From Holacanthus passer (lineage: Eukaryota > Chordata > Actinopteri > Pomacanthidae), in assembly GCA_025331565.1 (NCBI GenBank), contig JAFREQ010000152.1:496001-560000 (forward strand): a stretch of 64,000 bases of DNA. Direction: 5' to 3'. Shown piece after piece: positions 37,574 to 50,100 of this stretch. The notes under the pieces are model-generated. The model was not told where the DNA came from. It saw only the letters and a program-made list of their open reading frames with translations, and ran no database searches. Both the position numbers and the translations under genes were made by a program. The number at the start of each line of letters is the position of its first letter. Positions within the stretch are counted from its first letter, which is position 1.

Positions 37574-39208
37574 GGTCGGACGGAGGAGGGAGGGGCGAGT
37601 TCACAGTGCGCTGTTACTTTTCATGAATCGCATTTCCCTGTTGCTGATTTCACAGTGGAAAATGCTGACTGTTATATGCTTGTGCTCACAGCTTGAGCTG
37701 ATTTACCAGGAAACTTGAGCTTTTTTGGAGGACGAATCTAGTGTATTACAACTTGGGGACTTTTTTTTGTTGTCTTTTCTATCGGTTGTGATTGTTGTAC
37801 TCACCAAAGTAATTGCTGGGATCCAGGAACGCAGGGACTCTGCTGCAAAGAGAGGCAGGAAACAAACAGTCGGCCGCCAACAGTTTAACCAGATAAACAG
37901 TTTGTTTGGAGCGAAAACTTACTGTTTCCCTCATGTTTCGGTTCACACATTCGCTGGAGAAGAGTTGTGTTACTTGCATTGAAGCTCACTCTGGTCTGCA
38001 CCTTCTCTGTATGTGTGTGTTCTCAAAGTAAGAAATACAGTTGTTTTCCCATCATTTGTTCTCCCACCATTTGTTTGTGTTTTACAAGTTTTACAGCTCA
38101 TTCATGATCACTGCGGTCAATCTGACCTGACCTCATAATTGGGAACAAGCAGTCTCTGAATAACTGTATCGAGGAAATAATGAGTAGACTTGGAGATACT
38201 ATGTCTGTAATGAATGATTATATAATGATTTGTTGCTAATGAGTCCTTCCTGATTATCATTCCTGATTACCTCTGAGTCACAAAACTAGTAACTACTCAT
38301 GAATTAATAATTACTTTAACAGTCTCTTTGTGCATCCTCGAGAAAAGTGATGCATCATACTGAGATATGAAACCATCATTACTTCATCATCTTCCATCCA
38401 TTACTCATCTTTTTCCGCCCATGTAAGTGGCATCATCCTACAGAAATGTCTGCTGATGTTTACTGGGAATACACAATTAGTTAAAAAAAAAAAAATGTCA
38501 TCATCTCATCATTATTCAGGAACTACTTAGTGGTGATTTGTCAATTATCAGGTCGCTCTTAATCGTTGCTCTCAATGTGCTAACACAGGAACAGACATTC
38601 AGCAAGAACAAACAAGATAATGTCAATATCTAATGAAGGCATTAAATTTAAATTCATGTCTATTGTTGATGAAAGCAGGCGTTTATAGAGGTTCAAAAGT
38701 GAATTTTATGCTTCTAAAAAAACTCAGCTGGTAAAAACAGACTCAGTGATTCACGATAACAAAGCAGATAAAAGAGTCATGTATTAGCTGCAGGTGAGAT
38801 TCTCTGGGTGTCCAGTTGATATCAGGGTAAAAATGTTGTGAATAATCTTCATTTCACAGGAAAACTGTGCACAACAGTAAGTATGTTAGGTCAAAGCTAA
38901 AAAACTGTGCTTGATGTGTACAACAGACAATTTTAATCTTGTTAACGATGTCCAAATCTATGAAAATAAAAGATCCAGATTTTATAAAAGTTTCCATTTA
39001 AGACAGCAGCACTTTTTTTTTCTTTCAAGCTCACATTCCTGTTTAAAAGGCTCTTTGCTCGGCTTTTCCTCCGATCAATGCCCACAATTAACACACGCAA
39101 TCAATTGAGGAGGCCTGAGGAACAGAGACGTCGTCCTTTGAGTGTGAAGCGGCCGTGAAGCCCATCACTCCTGGAGGGGGTCCACACTCCAGTCAAGAGG
39201 CTAATGGT

Positions 39209-39209
<1 letters not shown>

Positions 39210-39243
<34 letters not shown>
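39210..39243. repeat. (CA)17 microsatellite
   Basis: Seventeen uninterrupted CA units, visible directly. Confidence 0.95.
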
Positions 39244-39244
<1 letters not shown>

Positions 39245-39600
39245 CAATCACTCATCTGGCAGATCTGAGAGAAGGAAAACTCCTCTTCACAGCAGTGTTT
39301 TATTCTTTCCTCTTCAGGGCTGCTGATGAGATGTGCCGACTGTATGCACATATTCAATTAGCATAATTGTAACATAGAGGCAAAAAATGTCAATTAGATG
39401 AGTGAATGTTTACAGTCGTGAAACAGTAGGAGGCAATTTTAGCAGGATGTACAAGATCTAAGAATGTTTAGGATTAAAGCTTCATATTCCTCTGACCAAC
39501 ATAGACTAATACTCGTATGATTTTGACAACATAGTATTTAATCCAAAAGACTATAAATACCACTTACTTGCATAACCTTTATGACAAAGTGTGCATCTGT

Positions 39601-40215
39601 CTTTAAAGAAAGTTCAGCATTTCGGGAAACATGCTTATTTGTTTTCTTGCCAAGAGTGAGGCAAGAAGTTTCAACACGTTATCACGGCAGTTTATGAAAT
39701 AGTCGTGAAATGTAATCTATACAATTCATGTATATGAGCACAAATTGTTCTGTTGTTTTTTTCTTGACAGTCAGCACGACTATGTTTCTTCACCACGTTT
39801 CTTTGATGGAATGAAACACTACATTTATGAACCACGCTGGAGTCACATTTGGTTGGGTGGATGGTGGATGAATCCAGGGTTCGTGTCCTCGCTGTGGTTA
39901 GGTTTAGCTAACAAAATCCACCTGACAGCCCTTCTAAAACTCTCTAATACCATTTTTACACCAAACTTAGCAGATATATGCAAAGGTTTTTAAAACACAA
40001 GTCCACTAAAAATAGGTGATTGACTCCTTTCCAATTGCCAGTAGACAAGTTTTGTTGTACCCTTTCCCATTGAAGACAAACGCCAGATGTTAGTGGGGTT
40101 ATGTCCAGTGTGACAGGGGTATAATTAACACAGAGAGTAAAAACGATGAATCGCCGCTCTCTGGTGGATGATGTGTCAGGCTATTTCTTGGTTGGACAAC
40201 CAGCGGAGAGTCCAG
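39601..40215 (+). repeat. Dispersed teleost repeat family B, copy 3 (long, interrupted)
   Basis: The first 90 bases align with copy 1 at 8611-8700. A segment at about 39903-39945 (GCTAACAAAATCCACCTGAC and the CTTCTAAAACTC that follows) matches the reverse complement of copy 2. A TTTCTTGG-TGGACAACCAGCGG segment near 40170-40195 continues the family as I remember it. About 200 bases at 39690-39895 do not fit and may be a later insertion or strong divergence. Confidence 0.6.
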
Positions 40216-43200
40216 AAAACTAATGGTCCGGCACAAAACTTTTTCTTTGTTGCTGTTCTTTCGTGGAAGTTCCTGAAGAAATCAAACTGCTGATTAGCTC
40301 CACACATCTAAATGAGCTCTAAGACTATCTCAGAACTTTGTGTTCTCCCTATAATTGGTACCAAATATATAGTTCTTCCCAGGAGTTTTCCTAGAAAGCT
40401 ATTATGAAATTGTGGACCCATTAAATGAACTGATCACTGGCATCTTATTTCGATCATTTAATGCCTTTATTTTCATCATTCTGTGCATCAAGTAACCACT
40501 GAGACAGAAATACTGACTAACATGTCAGCAAGACCATGTTATTTCTGCTATTTGTTGCAAGTCATAATTTAAATCCATCCAGAGGAATCCTGGGGACTCG
40601 CAGGGTAATGTCAGACAGCTGCTCTCCTTGAGCACCGAGCAAGAGAAGGAAAATTAGAGCTTTTTTTCACACTACATTTTGGGAGTCCATGTCCAGATAT
40701 CTCCCACTTTTTAATTTGAATAAAACTCTGTTCTGATCTCCTGACAAAGTGGCTCTCTGGCTCACTTAACACTGGCTACAAAGAGAATGAAATATGCTGA
40801 TGTTGTAGTGATTTTGTCACTCACCTTGAGGCGAGCCAGTGACAGACCCTCCCAAACCCTCTAAATCCTCTCTGCCTCTCGAAGTACAGAGAAATAACAG
40901 AGACTTAGCAGAGCAGTCGGGACGCTCCCCTGTGCTTCGGCTCGGTGCTGTTTGAAATGCAATGAAGGGTGTCAGTTGCAGCTGATGGGCCTGATCGCCG
41001 GGCCAGCACTGTCTAATTATCATGTCATATTCTGCACACATTCCAACAGCACATTGGCACCGGTCCCATAGCTGATACTTTGAAGCTGTGTACTTATTAT
41101 GCACAACAACAAAATAGAGTTCTATAATCAAAGAAGGTTTTGTTTCTTTATCTCTTTGTCTTTAAAAACAACATTGCAATTCTCACTGTTTCAAGGATTA
41201 TGGCGGAATACAATGTCAACACTAACAAAGACAACAGAGATAACAACTCAAACAGCCTCCTGTGTATCAGCTAAGCCTCCAAAATATTACTGTAAGAGAG
41301 GCAGTGCAGGGAGAGTGAAGCTGTCTCTGTCTGAAGAGGCTTCTCTGCTGCCGTTCCTAGATTACACCGCTGCTGAAACTCTCGCCACTCCAACAAAAGA
41401 AAGACACCACAAGTGTGTCCCCTCACATCCACATGCTCCCACTCAGTGGGAAGCTGCAGGGCGTCTGGGGTTGAGTTCAAGCTCGTCTCACTCCCTCACT
41501 CCGCGCTCCTGCCCCGCGGCACAGGCATCACTCAGATAAACACACACCCACACCGACATGCAGCGCGGCACATTACAATAATACTCACACAAACATGCAC
41601 TTAAAAGCACATATTTTTACATGCGATGCTCATCACCCTCTCATCGTCTCTGTGAGACACATATACACCAGCGTACATGGGTGTATCAGTGCGCCTGTAT
41701 GGCTTCCAAGTAGATTTGTTCCTCCCACGCAAGTACCACACTCCAGCTGTGTTTACAGCAAACAAACCCCGCTGATGAACTCAGAGACTGTGCCAGTGTA
41801 CTAATGCTATATCTGAAATTATATGTGCAATTCTGCATAGCATGCCAGAGCTGTGGTTCATGTGCAAGACACCAGCAGGAACGTGTGAACCAACACACAT
41901 CATATAGAGCTGTGAAAAAAATAACTTCATATTTAAAAATTAAGATTTTAAAGCATGTCTTAGTAGCTTTTGCTGATGTGTCTGCCACGCTCAAAGATTG
42001 TTTATGAGTTACATTTCCCAACACTTTCTCGAGTCGAGACAATTCATGATACCAACAATAAGCTAAATATGTGAGAGTGAGATCAAGTCAAACAGATCCC
42101 AAACAAGCTCTCAGAAACAACGCTGGGCTGTGCAACAACTTTACCACAGCGGCCACAGTCAGACTTGTGGGTCAAATGATGCTGACTTACTTTTTCATAA
42201 ACACAATTATTACAAAAGTTCCAGCCTTCCTTTGGAATGAATGGGGCACAAAGCAGACATGTTCTCTTGCTGTTGTGTAAGGTTTTGTTTTATTTTTGTA
42301 TTTATTAAAATCATTTCAATGAACATTTCAACACTAAAACATTTACACGAAAGTATATGCAGAAAAGAGTCAACAAACTTTACTCAGTTATGTCCATTAC
42401 ACAATATTAAAAGTTGGCTCACATTGGCAACTGGTTACGCCCGACCATGCAAGAACAAGCAAAACCCCTGAGTGTGGGTATTTTAATGCTGTTGAATTTA
42501 GTGCTCAATTACTTCACCAGGTTATTTCTTCATCCGCAATGTACATAGGCTCACTTTAAAGTATATTTTTGGCATCAATTTCCAACCTAAACAAACCACA
42601 CATTAAACTGTTTTTGGCCGTATTTCAACAAGTCCTCCATCCAAACCTGGAACACATGACTGTTAAAGAATGATTTATATGACTACAGTTAATGTTCAGG
42701 CTGGTTGGTTATGGTTAGGAAACAATCATGGTCATGTTAAAGGGAACCAATGTTGACTGCATCACTACTGAGTGATCACAGTATGACTATTTTCTGTGTT
42801 ATTTTCTCTGGAATTTTTACTGACGCAACTTCATTTAGGCTTAAGGGAAAAAGCTATGTTTGGTTTATTATCAATAAAGGGATTTGCTGAGAAAACAGAA
42901 TAAGCTGAATAAGCTTCCAGGCCAACTAATGTCAAAAGTTGAGTAAGCATGCGGTTAAAACAAAACGCTATATCAAAGTGAAATGTTCCTTTGAGATGCT
43001 TGTCAGTTTCTTTTCATTAACATTGAAATGTGCCAGACTGGTGCAGGAAGGGAGATGACAGGCTGCACGAAGACCAGAATATTCAAAGGATTTTTTTTTT
43101 TTTTTTTTTACAAACCATCTCTACAAGAACAACAAAGAATATGAAAAACAAAACACTGCAGTTGCTATAACAATTCATTTGCTGCTCCCTGACAGTACTT

Positions 43201-46200
43201 CAATACCATGAGGCCGCTGTATCACATTTGGTGAGCAAAGGGAAGGAACACGATGGTAAAAGCAGGAAAGACTTTGTTCACACTTTCTCAGGCGTCGCTG
43301 CCTCTTGCATTAAGGGATGGATCTGCATTGATTTTGTGACAAGTGAATCAGGCTCTGCTTTAATTTGATAGGTGCATTTGCAGTCCTTCCGAGCTAATTG
43401 CACAAGGCCATGGCAGCTGGAGACGCGCTGCTGGGACCAGACCAGCGTGGCACTCCACAGTTTCGGCCTGGTCTGTGCAGAATAGTCCCTCCGGGGCCGT
43501 GTCAAAGGACCGGCCCTGTTTTATCACTGATGTGCCTCTGGTGTGACAACATTGTAACGCTGATATCAACCTGGGAGGCAAGTGTTTTGGTCAATAGTTG
43601 ATGTGTGAAGTCAGAAAAACATCCTGGTTAGTGTATCCAGTCAGCTGCTGCAGGTGAGAGTGAGGAAACAGACATGCTAGGATTGATCTTTAGGTAGAGT
43701 TTCCATCCCACTATATACACAGAACCGACATATGTAAATGAATAAATAATCTTACCATTAAAGAGCAACTTAACTCGAGCTGAAAATCTTGACCTTGTTG
43801 ACCTTCACCGCTGAGTGATGTAGAAGTGTACTCCAGTGTGTGTCAGTACATTATGACATCACTGTTGGGCTTCAGGTGCACAAAATATTTTTATAAACAT
43901 CTTTTCAGCACTAGATGACTTACTGGAGGAGGCTGCTCTTTATCCACCTATAGCAACAGGGCGTTTTTCAGCTTGGTTTACAGAATGATTAAAACATATA
44001 TATACAGTACAAGAGGGCTGAATCTTTATCGGTTTTCCAAGGAGGATGTTAAAAGATGCTGCACCTCCAAAAGAGAACAGAAATATTAAGACCAATGTGA
44101 ATATTGAAAACTCTTTAAAGCCAAAATACTGAACTATAAAATCATTTCATTACAGGTGCAACAGAGCAGACGTCTGACCATGTGACTACAACAGACTCTC
44201 AACTAGACCAGTGCTGCCGATCACCCTGCAGAGTTTTCTCCTCACTCATTCAATCTTACTTACTAAAACACATTGTATTTTATCCTTCAGCCCTGCAACA
44301 AACAAGCTGAATGCCTTTCCTCCTTCATAAAACATTTGCAAAGCCGATTTTGCTTCTGAATATTTTAAAACCTGCATTGTTTACAACCATGTTTACCAGC
44401 TATCAGCCTTTTTCTTTTTCTGGCATTTCTTGGAGCATCACCGCCAACAACTGTCCATCAGCAGGAATTCATATTGCTTTACCTGTGTCCTTGCGGAAAA
44501 TGCAGACCCACTCATTAAAACATTGCTCTATACAGATGCTTCACTGGTAGTTAAAACTCCACAGGGCACCTTTAAGTCTCCCCCTGTCAGATTTGTAGAT
44601 TTGGACCGTAGCCTCTCCTTGCGCAGTCCAACCACTACTGACCTTGCCAATCATATTTCTCTTGGCTTCGGGAGAGCACAGCTGGAGCGAACAGATGTGC
44701 AACCAACATGTTGGACTTCTCTGCGCTCCCTGATGTCTATTATCTAATGCAGTAGGTGATATTAGTACAGACGAGGAATACCAACAGCCCTGAGGATTTC
44801 TAACATACCCAGCCTTAAAACATCCATCTATCTTTTATGTAGATAGAAAATGTAGATGATGAATACAATTCACTGGAGAAAACACCATATTCATGAAACT
44901 TATAAAAGCTTTTATTCAACCCTTAATCTTGTTAGGCCATCATCTGGGCTGTTTTACACTGAACTGCATGATGATATAAAGTGTCTGTATGTGTTTTGCC
45001 CATTCTTTGTATATTTATATTTAAAGGGATGCATATTGCTTTTCTCAAATTCGTTTTATTCTAATGGCACTGAGGGTTTTTCCACTGTAATCTTTTTGAG
45101 TAATTGAAAGGTCTCACAAACAAAAGTTGTTGAGCTACTAAAAGTGATCATGTGATTTATTTATTTTTTTACTGGAGGCAGGTTGTTAACTGGCAGGAAA
45201 GGAAAACATGTACAAAAGTCTTACTGACAAGTGTGATGAATGGGAAGATATATGAATAGATAAACAGAGCACAAAGAAAATGAAAAATGGTAAGGATTTT
45301 TTTTTTTTCATTTTAATTTAATGCCAAGGAATTGCCTGCCATCTTTTGTAATAACTTTTGCAGTGCGCGCTATAAAAATGTAAAAATGTACCCAACAGTG
45401 TCCTTTGCCTTCTCCCTCGGGGTCTGAGCTGGAGAATCAAGCTCAAACGTCACATCCCAACAGCACTGACAGCAAACGGTGAGGCAGCGTTGAGAGTGCC
45501 ACTCTGTCACAGGGGACTAGTGGTACCGCTACTCATGTCGGTGTGCCATTCTCTCCTCGACGCTAAAAATAAGATGTAAAACCCTTCAAAAAAAAAAAAA
45601 ACCTGCCTCCCATCTCACTTGGTTTGCTAAGTCGTCTCAACAGGGAAGCTCTAAGAGATTCCATCTATCCCATCAGCTTTGGTGCAACTCTCCTCTTTCC
45701 CACAAACGCTGGGGAGGCAGAATCTGTCAGAATCTAAAAAAGCCGTGTTACACATTGAAATTATTACCACTGTAGAGCCTCACATCAGTCAGCGCGGGAG
45801 GTGGTGTGCAGAAGATACATCTTTTCAAGGTCTTTTCATGGAGGTAGGTTTCAGATCAAAGAATTCAAAATATCTCCGGATGGCTGTGATGCCATGAAGT
45901 TGTAAACCGCAAACCAAAAAGCACGCACACAGAGATTCCTGTGAATAGAAGCGGTGGCAAAACCAGCTTCAGCTCCTTGGCGGGTAACAAAACATTTTCC
46001 AGGCCCATCAAGGGGCTCTGTTGTTGGACGTAAACTTGATTTCAAACTTTTATAACCCGCGCTTTAAGTATAGGAGGCCTACTGCTGCCGTGCTTCAAAG
46101 CGATAAGTGCCACCCCGGGTCTGTCTGCACTCCTCTCTGTCAACACTGTGAAAGAAGTGAGCAAAAATGGAAACCTCCTCTGCTTCTTGTCCGTCCTTCT

Positions 46201-46904
46201 TCTTCTCATGTGTCCTCTGTAGCCCCATCACACTCAATTAAATTCAAGCTTGTCAGATCAAACAGGCTAACTCTGCCTTTCCCTTTCTCTCTCTTTCACA
46301 CACACACACAACAACCCCCCACAAGGACACGAGGAAGTGAGGCGATGTCTTTAATTCACGGTGAGAAGAAAGCTGACATTTGCAGACAAGCATCGGTTCT
46401 GCCCAGAGATGCTGAGAGGCACATGCACACCATCCAGTGCACTCAATTAACAACATGCTCCGTGAAAAGCTTTGATCTGCTTTTATGTTCTGGACATGGC
46501 TCAGCATTTATTGTGCAACACCCCACACACACACATGTATGTACTCACCCACGAGTGAGAGAACACAATGCTCACATACTGAGGACACACGCTGTCCTGG
46601 ACCAAAGATGGGAATATACTGATGCTGAACATGGTGTATTTTAGTGCTTCACTACTGCTGCACTGTTACTTGTGTTTATCTGTCCTCTTCCTTCACAGCA
46701 TGAATGAAGTTGAAAGGAACACAAACATGCTCACCATCTTCTTTGACTCACACCAAAAATTTTAAATTAAAGGTTTTGTTGACTGAAATTATAATTCAAC
46801 AGGATGTAGAGAATATTGTCTATTAATGGCAGAGTTGATTGATCCAGTTGATTGATCCAGATTGATTGGCCAGTGCTCTGCATGGAAAGCGAGTGTGTGT
46901 ATGA
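40216..46904. other. Intergenic stretch, no gene recognised
   Basis: Open frames reach at most 207 codons (46021-46644), which lacks any recognisable domain and is enriched in histidine and threonine encoded by CA-rich sequence. A poly(T) run lies at 43091-43109 and T/A runs near 45300 and 45590. Around 40960-41060 and 43340-43480 the sequence is less AT-rich and repeat-free. I see no exon or RNA gene. Confidence 0.5.
43091..43109. repeat. (T)19 homopolymer
   Basis: Nineteen consecutive T residues, visible directly. No adjacent retroposon body was recognised. Confidence 0.9.
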
Positions 46905-47190
46905 ATAAGATAAGATAAGATATTCCTTTATTAGTCCCACAACAGGGAAATTTACAGCATTACAGCAGCAAGATAAATACAGGGTAAACAATATAAACAA
47001 GAGAAGTATTAAAAAGTATTAAAACTTTAACTAGAATAAAAAGTATCAACAATTTAACAAGAGTAGAAATTCTTAACACTTTAACTATAATAAAAGTATT
47101 GACAATGGGAATGGGAAGCAAATTGGAAGGTGCTTGTCCACCAACGTATAAAAGTGCCATGTAAGCATATGGGTAATTACACCGGGGACA
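46905..47190 (-). mobile_element. LINE 3' tail (non-LTR retrotransposon fragment)
   Basis: On the - strand the segment ends GCTGCTGTAATGC, then AAATTTCCC, TGTTGTGGGACTAATAAAG and repeated ATCTT units. This is the typical 3' end of an abundant fish LINE, with its short tail repeat (three to four units). It aligns with 60911-60966 on the + strand at close to 90% identity by eye. The upstream part is AT-rich and degenerate. No coding sequence remains. The start of the fragment is approximate. Confidence 0.7.
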
Positions 47191-50100
47191 CCTAATGTAT
47201 GAAAGAGAATAATTTGACCCCCCCAAAAAATTGTCATCTACGGATACAGTTTCAAGTTCATACTTTTCTGTGTTTAATGAGGTGCAAGAGAAAAGATACT
47301 CCGTGCATGTGTGTGTGTTTGTATACGTGCACACACCTTGCAGTAAACAGAGAAAGAGGAGGCAGACAGAAAGCAGACTGATAAGATGCAGGTTCGAGGT
47401 GACCTGTCTCTGTTCACACTGGGGTTTCCAGCTAAGAGCGGAAGAGGTGATGTGAGATGAGATAAAACTGTCAGGTTATAGCACCCGCGGGGAAAATAAG
47501 TTACAGCGACAATTAGAAGTGATATTCGACAAAGTGAAACGTAAACAATACAGAGTTTACCTTTGTGAAATGTTTGTGATTTTGGGCTATAGTGCATAAA
47601 ATTGATCCAGCTTGAAACTCTGAGAACTTTGAAAGAGCAAATTTATTCTTCTTCATGTGTCATCATTATCATTATCATTATTGTGACACACCATTTGATA
47701 TCGACTTAAAAAATGCAAATGCTCCCCACAAGAGTAAAATCTAACCAATAAATAAAGATCATTGATGAAGTTTGTTGATTAAGGTCAAGAATAAGCTTTA
47801 AATTTCAATAAATTGGGAAGAATGCTGAAGGACAAATGCAGTATAATTAAAATAATAAAAGATATATTCAAACCAGTGTGTATGTAAATAGCAGCCTGAA
47901 AAAGTGGCACACATGTGATTATATATTTATAATCCAATATCACTAATAAGATAATATGCAGATTTACATGAGCAACATCTATTTGAATATTATTTTTGAA
48001 CCTTCACACAACCTTTTCATACATAATGAGTCATTATTAGCATTTAGAACATTTTTTAAAAATGCAGAATAAACCATTGATTAAAGATTTGTATCTGTTA
48101 AATAATATTGTTAGGCCTTGTAAATTCTCGCAGAGGAATACACAGAACCTCCAGTGGGAAGGTCAGGGAAAGGTTAGAAACACCATACACTGCATTTTAT
48201 CATTTATCACAGCAACATGTCGACATTCAACAGACATAGCTTCAGTTTCCTCTGTCAGTACTTGATGTGCTTTGTTGCCCATAATGATTGTTTGTGTTGC
48301 CCTACAGTGTGTGAATGACTGATTTGACCTCAACATAGATCAGTCTGTCCTTCTGAGCTTCGTGCGTCTGAACACTGTCAATAGAAAAAGTCAAGTTCAA
48401 TCTACTGAGAGTGATTTCTGTAACCCAGAGGAATATAAACGGTAACAGTGGTGAAATGAAAATCCTATAAATTTTTAATTGTTGTACGTCGTGATTCGCC
48501 CGTTATCTTGACACAGCCGGTGAATGAGATCAGTGGACAGCGAGGAGTTTAATGAAAGACCGATTGCTTAAAATGTTCCTGCCAAAAAACTTTGGATATC
48601 TGCTGTGATTCTCTCAGATCAACTTTTTTGACAAGGGCATCTCTTCCGCCGGCTTCATTGAATTAGCTTATTAAATGTCGCAGTATGTTTAAGAGGTAAA
48701 CAAAGAAACAACAGATCGTCTAAAAAAAACTATGAGCTCTCCTGAATGATGCAATATGAGTACTATTTGTTAGGAAGCGAGTCAGGGATTTAAAAAAATC
48801 ACAAAGGTCATTGCAGAGGTCATCCATCCACATCATTATGTTCGCTTTTAGATAAAATAAAAAGCAATCTTGACCAAAGATCAAGCTGAAACAGTCACAA
48901 TAAATCGCACAAACCTGATGCATACAGTATATGAACAAAACAGAAATCTCCTCGGCAGCTGCATAATTTAAAAAACCTGGACGGGTCTGGGTTTGTGGTC
49001 GTCTTCATTTCCTCCCGCAGCCCCTACGTCATTGCAAACACAATGACACACCTGCAGGACATTAAGGGACACAGCCGTAATCAGCCCACTAATGACAGAG
49101 ATCGGGTCAAAAGTCTTCCTGCTTCCTCACGCAGCACAAAGCATTTTGTCAGCATGTGTCACAAATACATAAATTCAACATGGCAGAGGCCTCCAACTTA
49201 GAGGTGAGAGGTTTCATCTCTGCCACTCATATTTACAAATGTGCCCTATTTAAGGTGTGCGGGGTCAAGAGGGGATAATATGCGCTAATCAGGATGCTAA
49301 TTTTAATGAGACGTTCACAGCTTGAAATAATGGGACAGGGCTAAAAACGAAGATACAATCAGTGGCTGCACACTATAAATGTAATGGTATTATAATTCTA
49401 GACTTTATGTGGCATCTTACTTATTATTCCTCTCTCAGAAGGGACAACAATATGTAAACAGCGAGTGAAAAGCTCTCCTGTATTCCCACCGTACCAAAGT
49501 GAGAGTCCTCAGTTCTCCTCACGGGCCTTTCGGAAAAAACACTATCAACGCGATGACAGTTTGCGCCGACTTCAGAGGCGCCCAGCCCTCCTCTACTTAT
49601 TTCATGGACTCTTGACATCAGAAATACGAGGATTAACTGTTTTTTTTTCTACTCCAAGCAAGTGGGAATTGAAATAAAAAATAAACAAAAACACGTTCTC
49701 TGCTCAGGTTCCTGTGACAGAAAACAAAGTGTCTGATATTTTCCTTCTTTAAAGCCTGGTGCTCGCCAATTCAGCTGATTTGTCTGCGTTCTAATACTGA
49801 GGAGCGCTCAGTTTGTAGCTGTTGTGAATGTGACTGCAATACACTTATAAGCACACTGGCAAAACTTTGCAAGTTTCAGTCCTCGCAACATGGTTACTTA
49901 GGTTTGTTGCATTAACCAAAAGCTGTTGTTGTTGCAGCTAAGATGGAGATATGCTTTAAGCCGAACTAACTGCAAACTGTGAAGTGAACATGAATATGAA
50001 GCATCTTTATCATGCAATGACATGCAGTATCTATTTGCTCATTAGCCAGGTTTGCATCCAAATGTAGCACCAGTGAATAATTTGAACCAAATTTCGAGAA

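Larger units (their letters stand above)
35743..39600. other. Intergenic stretch with simple repeats, no gene recognised
   Basis: No open frame with a known domain. It holds a poly(T) tract at 37551-37573 and a CA microsatellite at 39210-39243. The sequence around 38190-38540 (repeated ATGATT and TACTCATGAATTA-like motifs) may be an old repeat but has no partner here. ATGAAGAAAGTGG followed by GTGAGC at 37114 looks like a first exon with a phase-1 donor, but lies downstream of the only matching acceptor. Confidence 0.5.

Noticed and set aside
39210..39243. Regular repeats considered as a CRISPR array
   Set aside because: These are simple microsatellites without spacers, in a vertebrate genome.
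46021..46644. 207-codon + strand frame
   Set aside because: Composition is driven by CA-rich sequence (His, Thr), with no domain or splice context.
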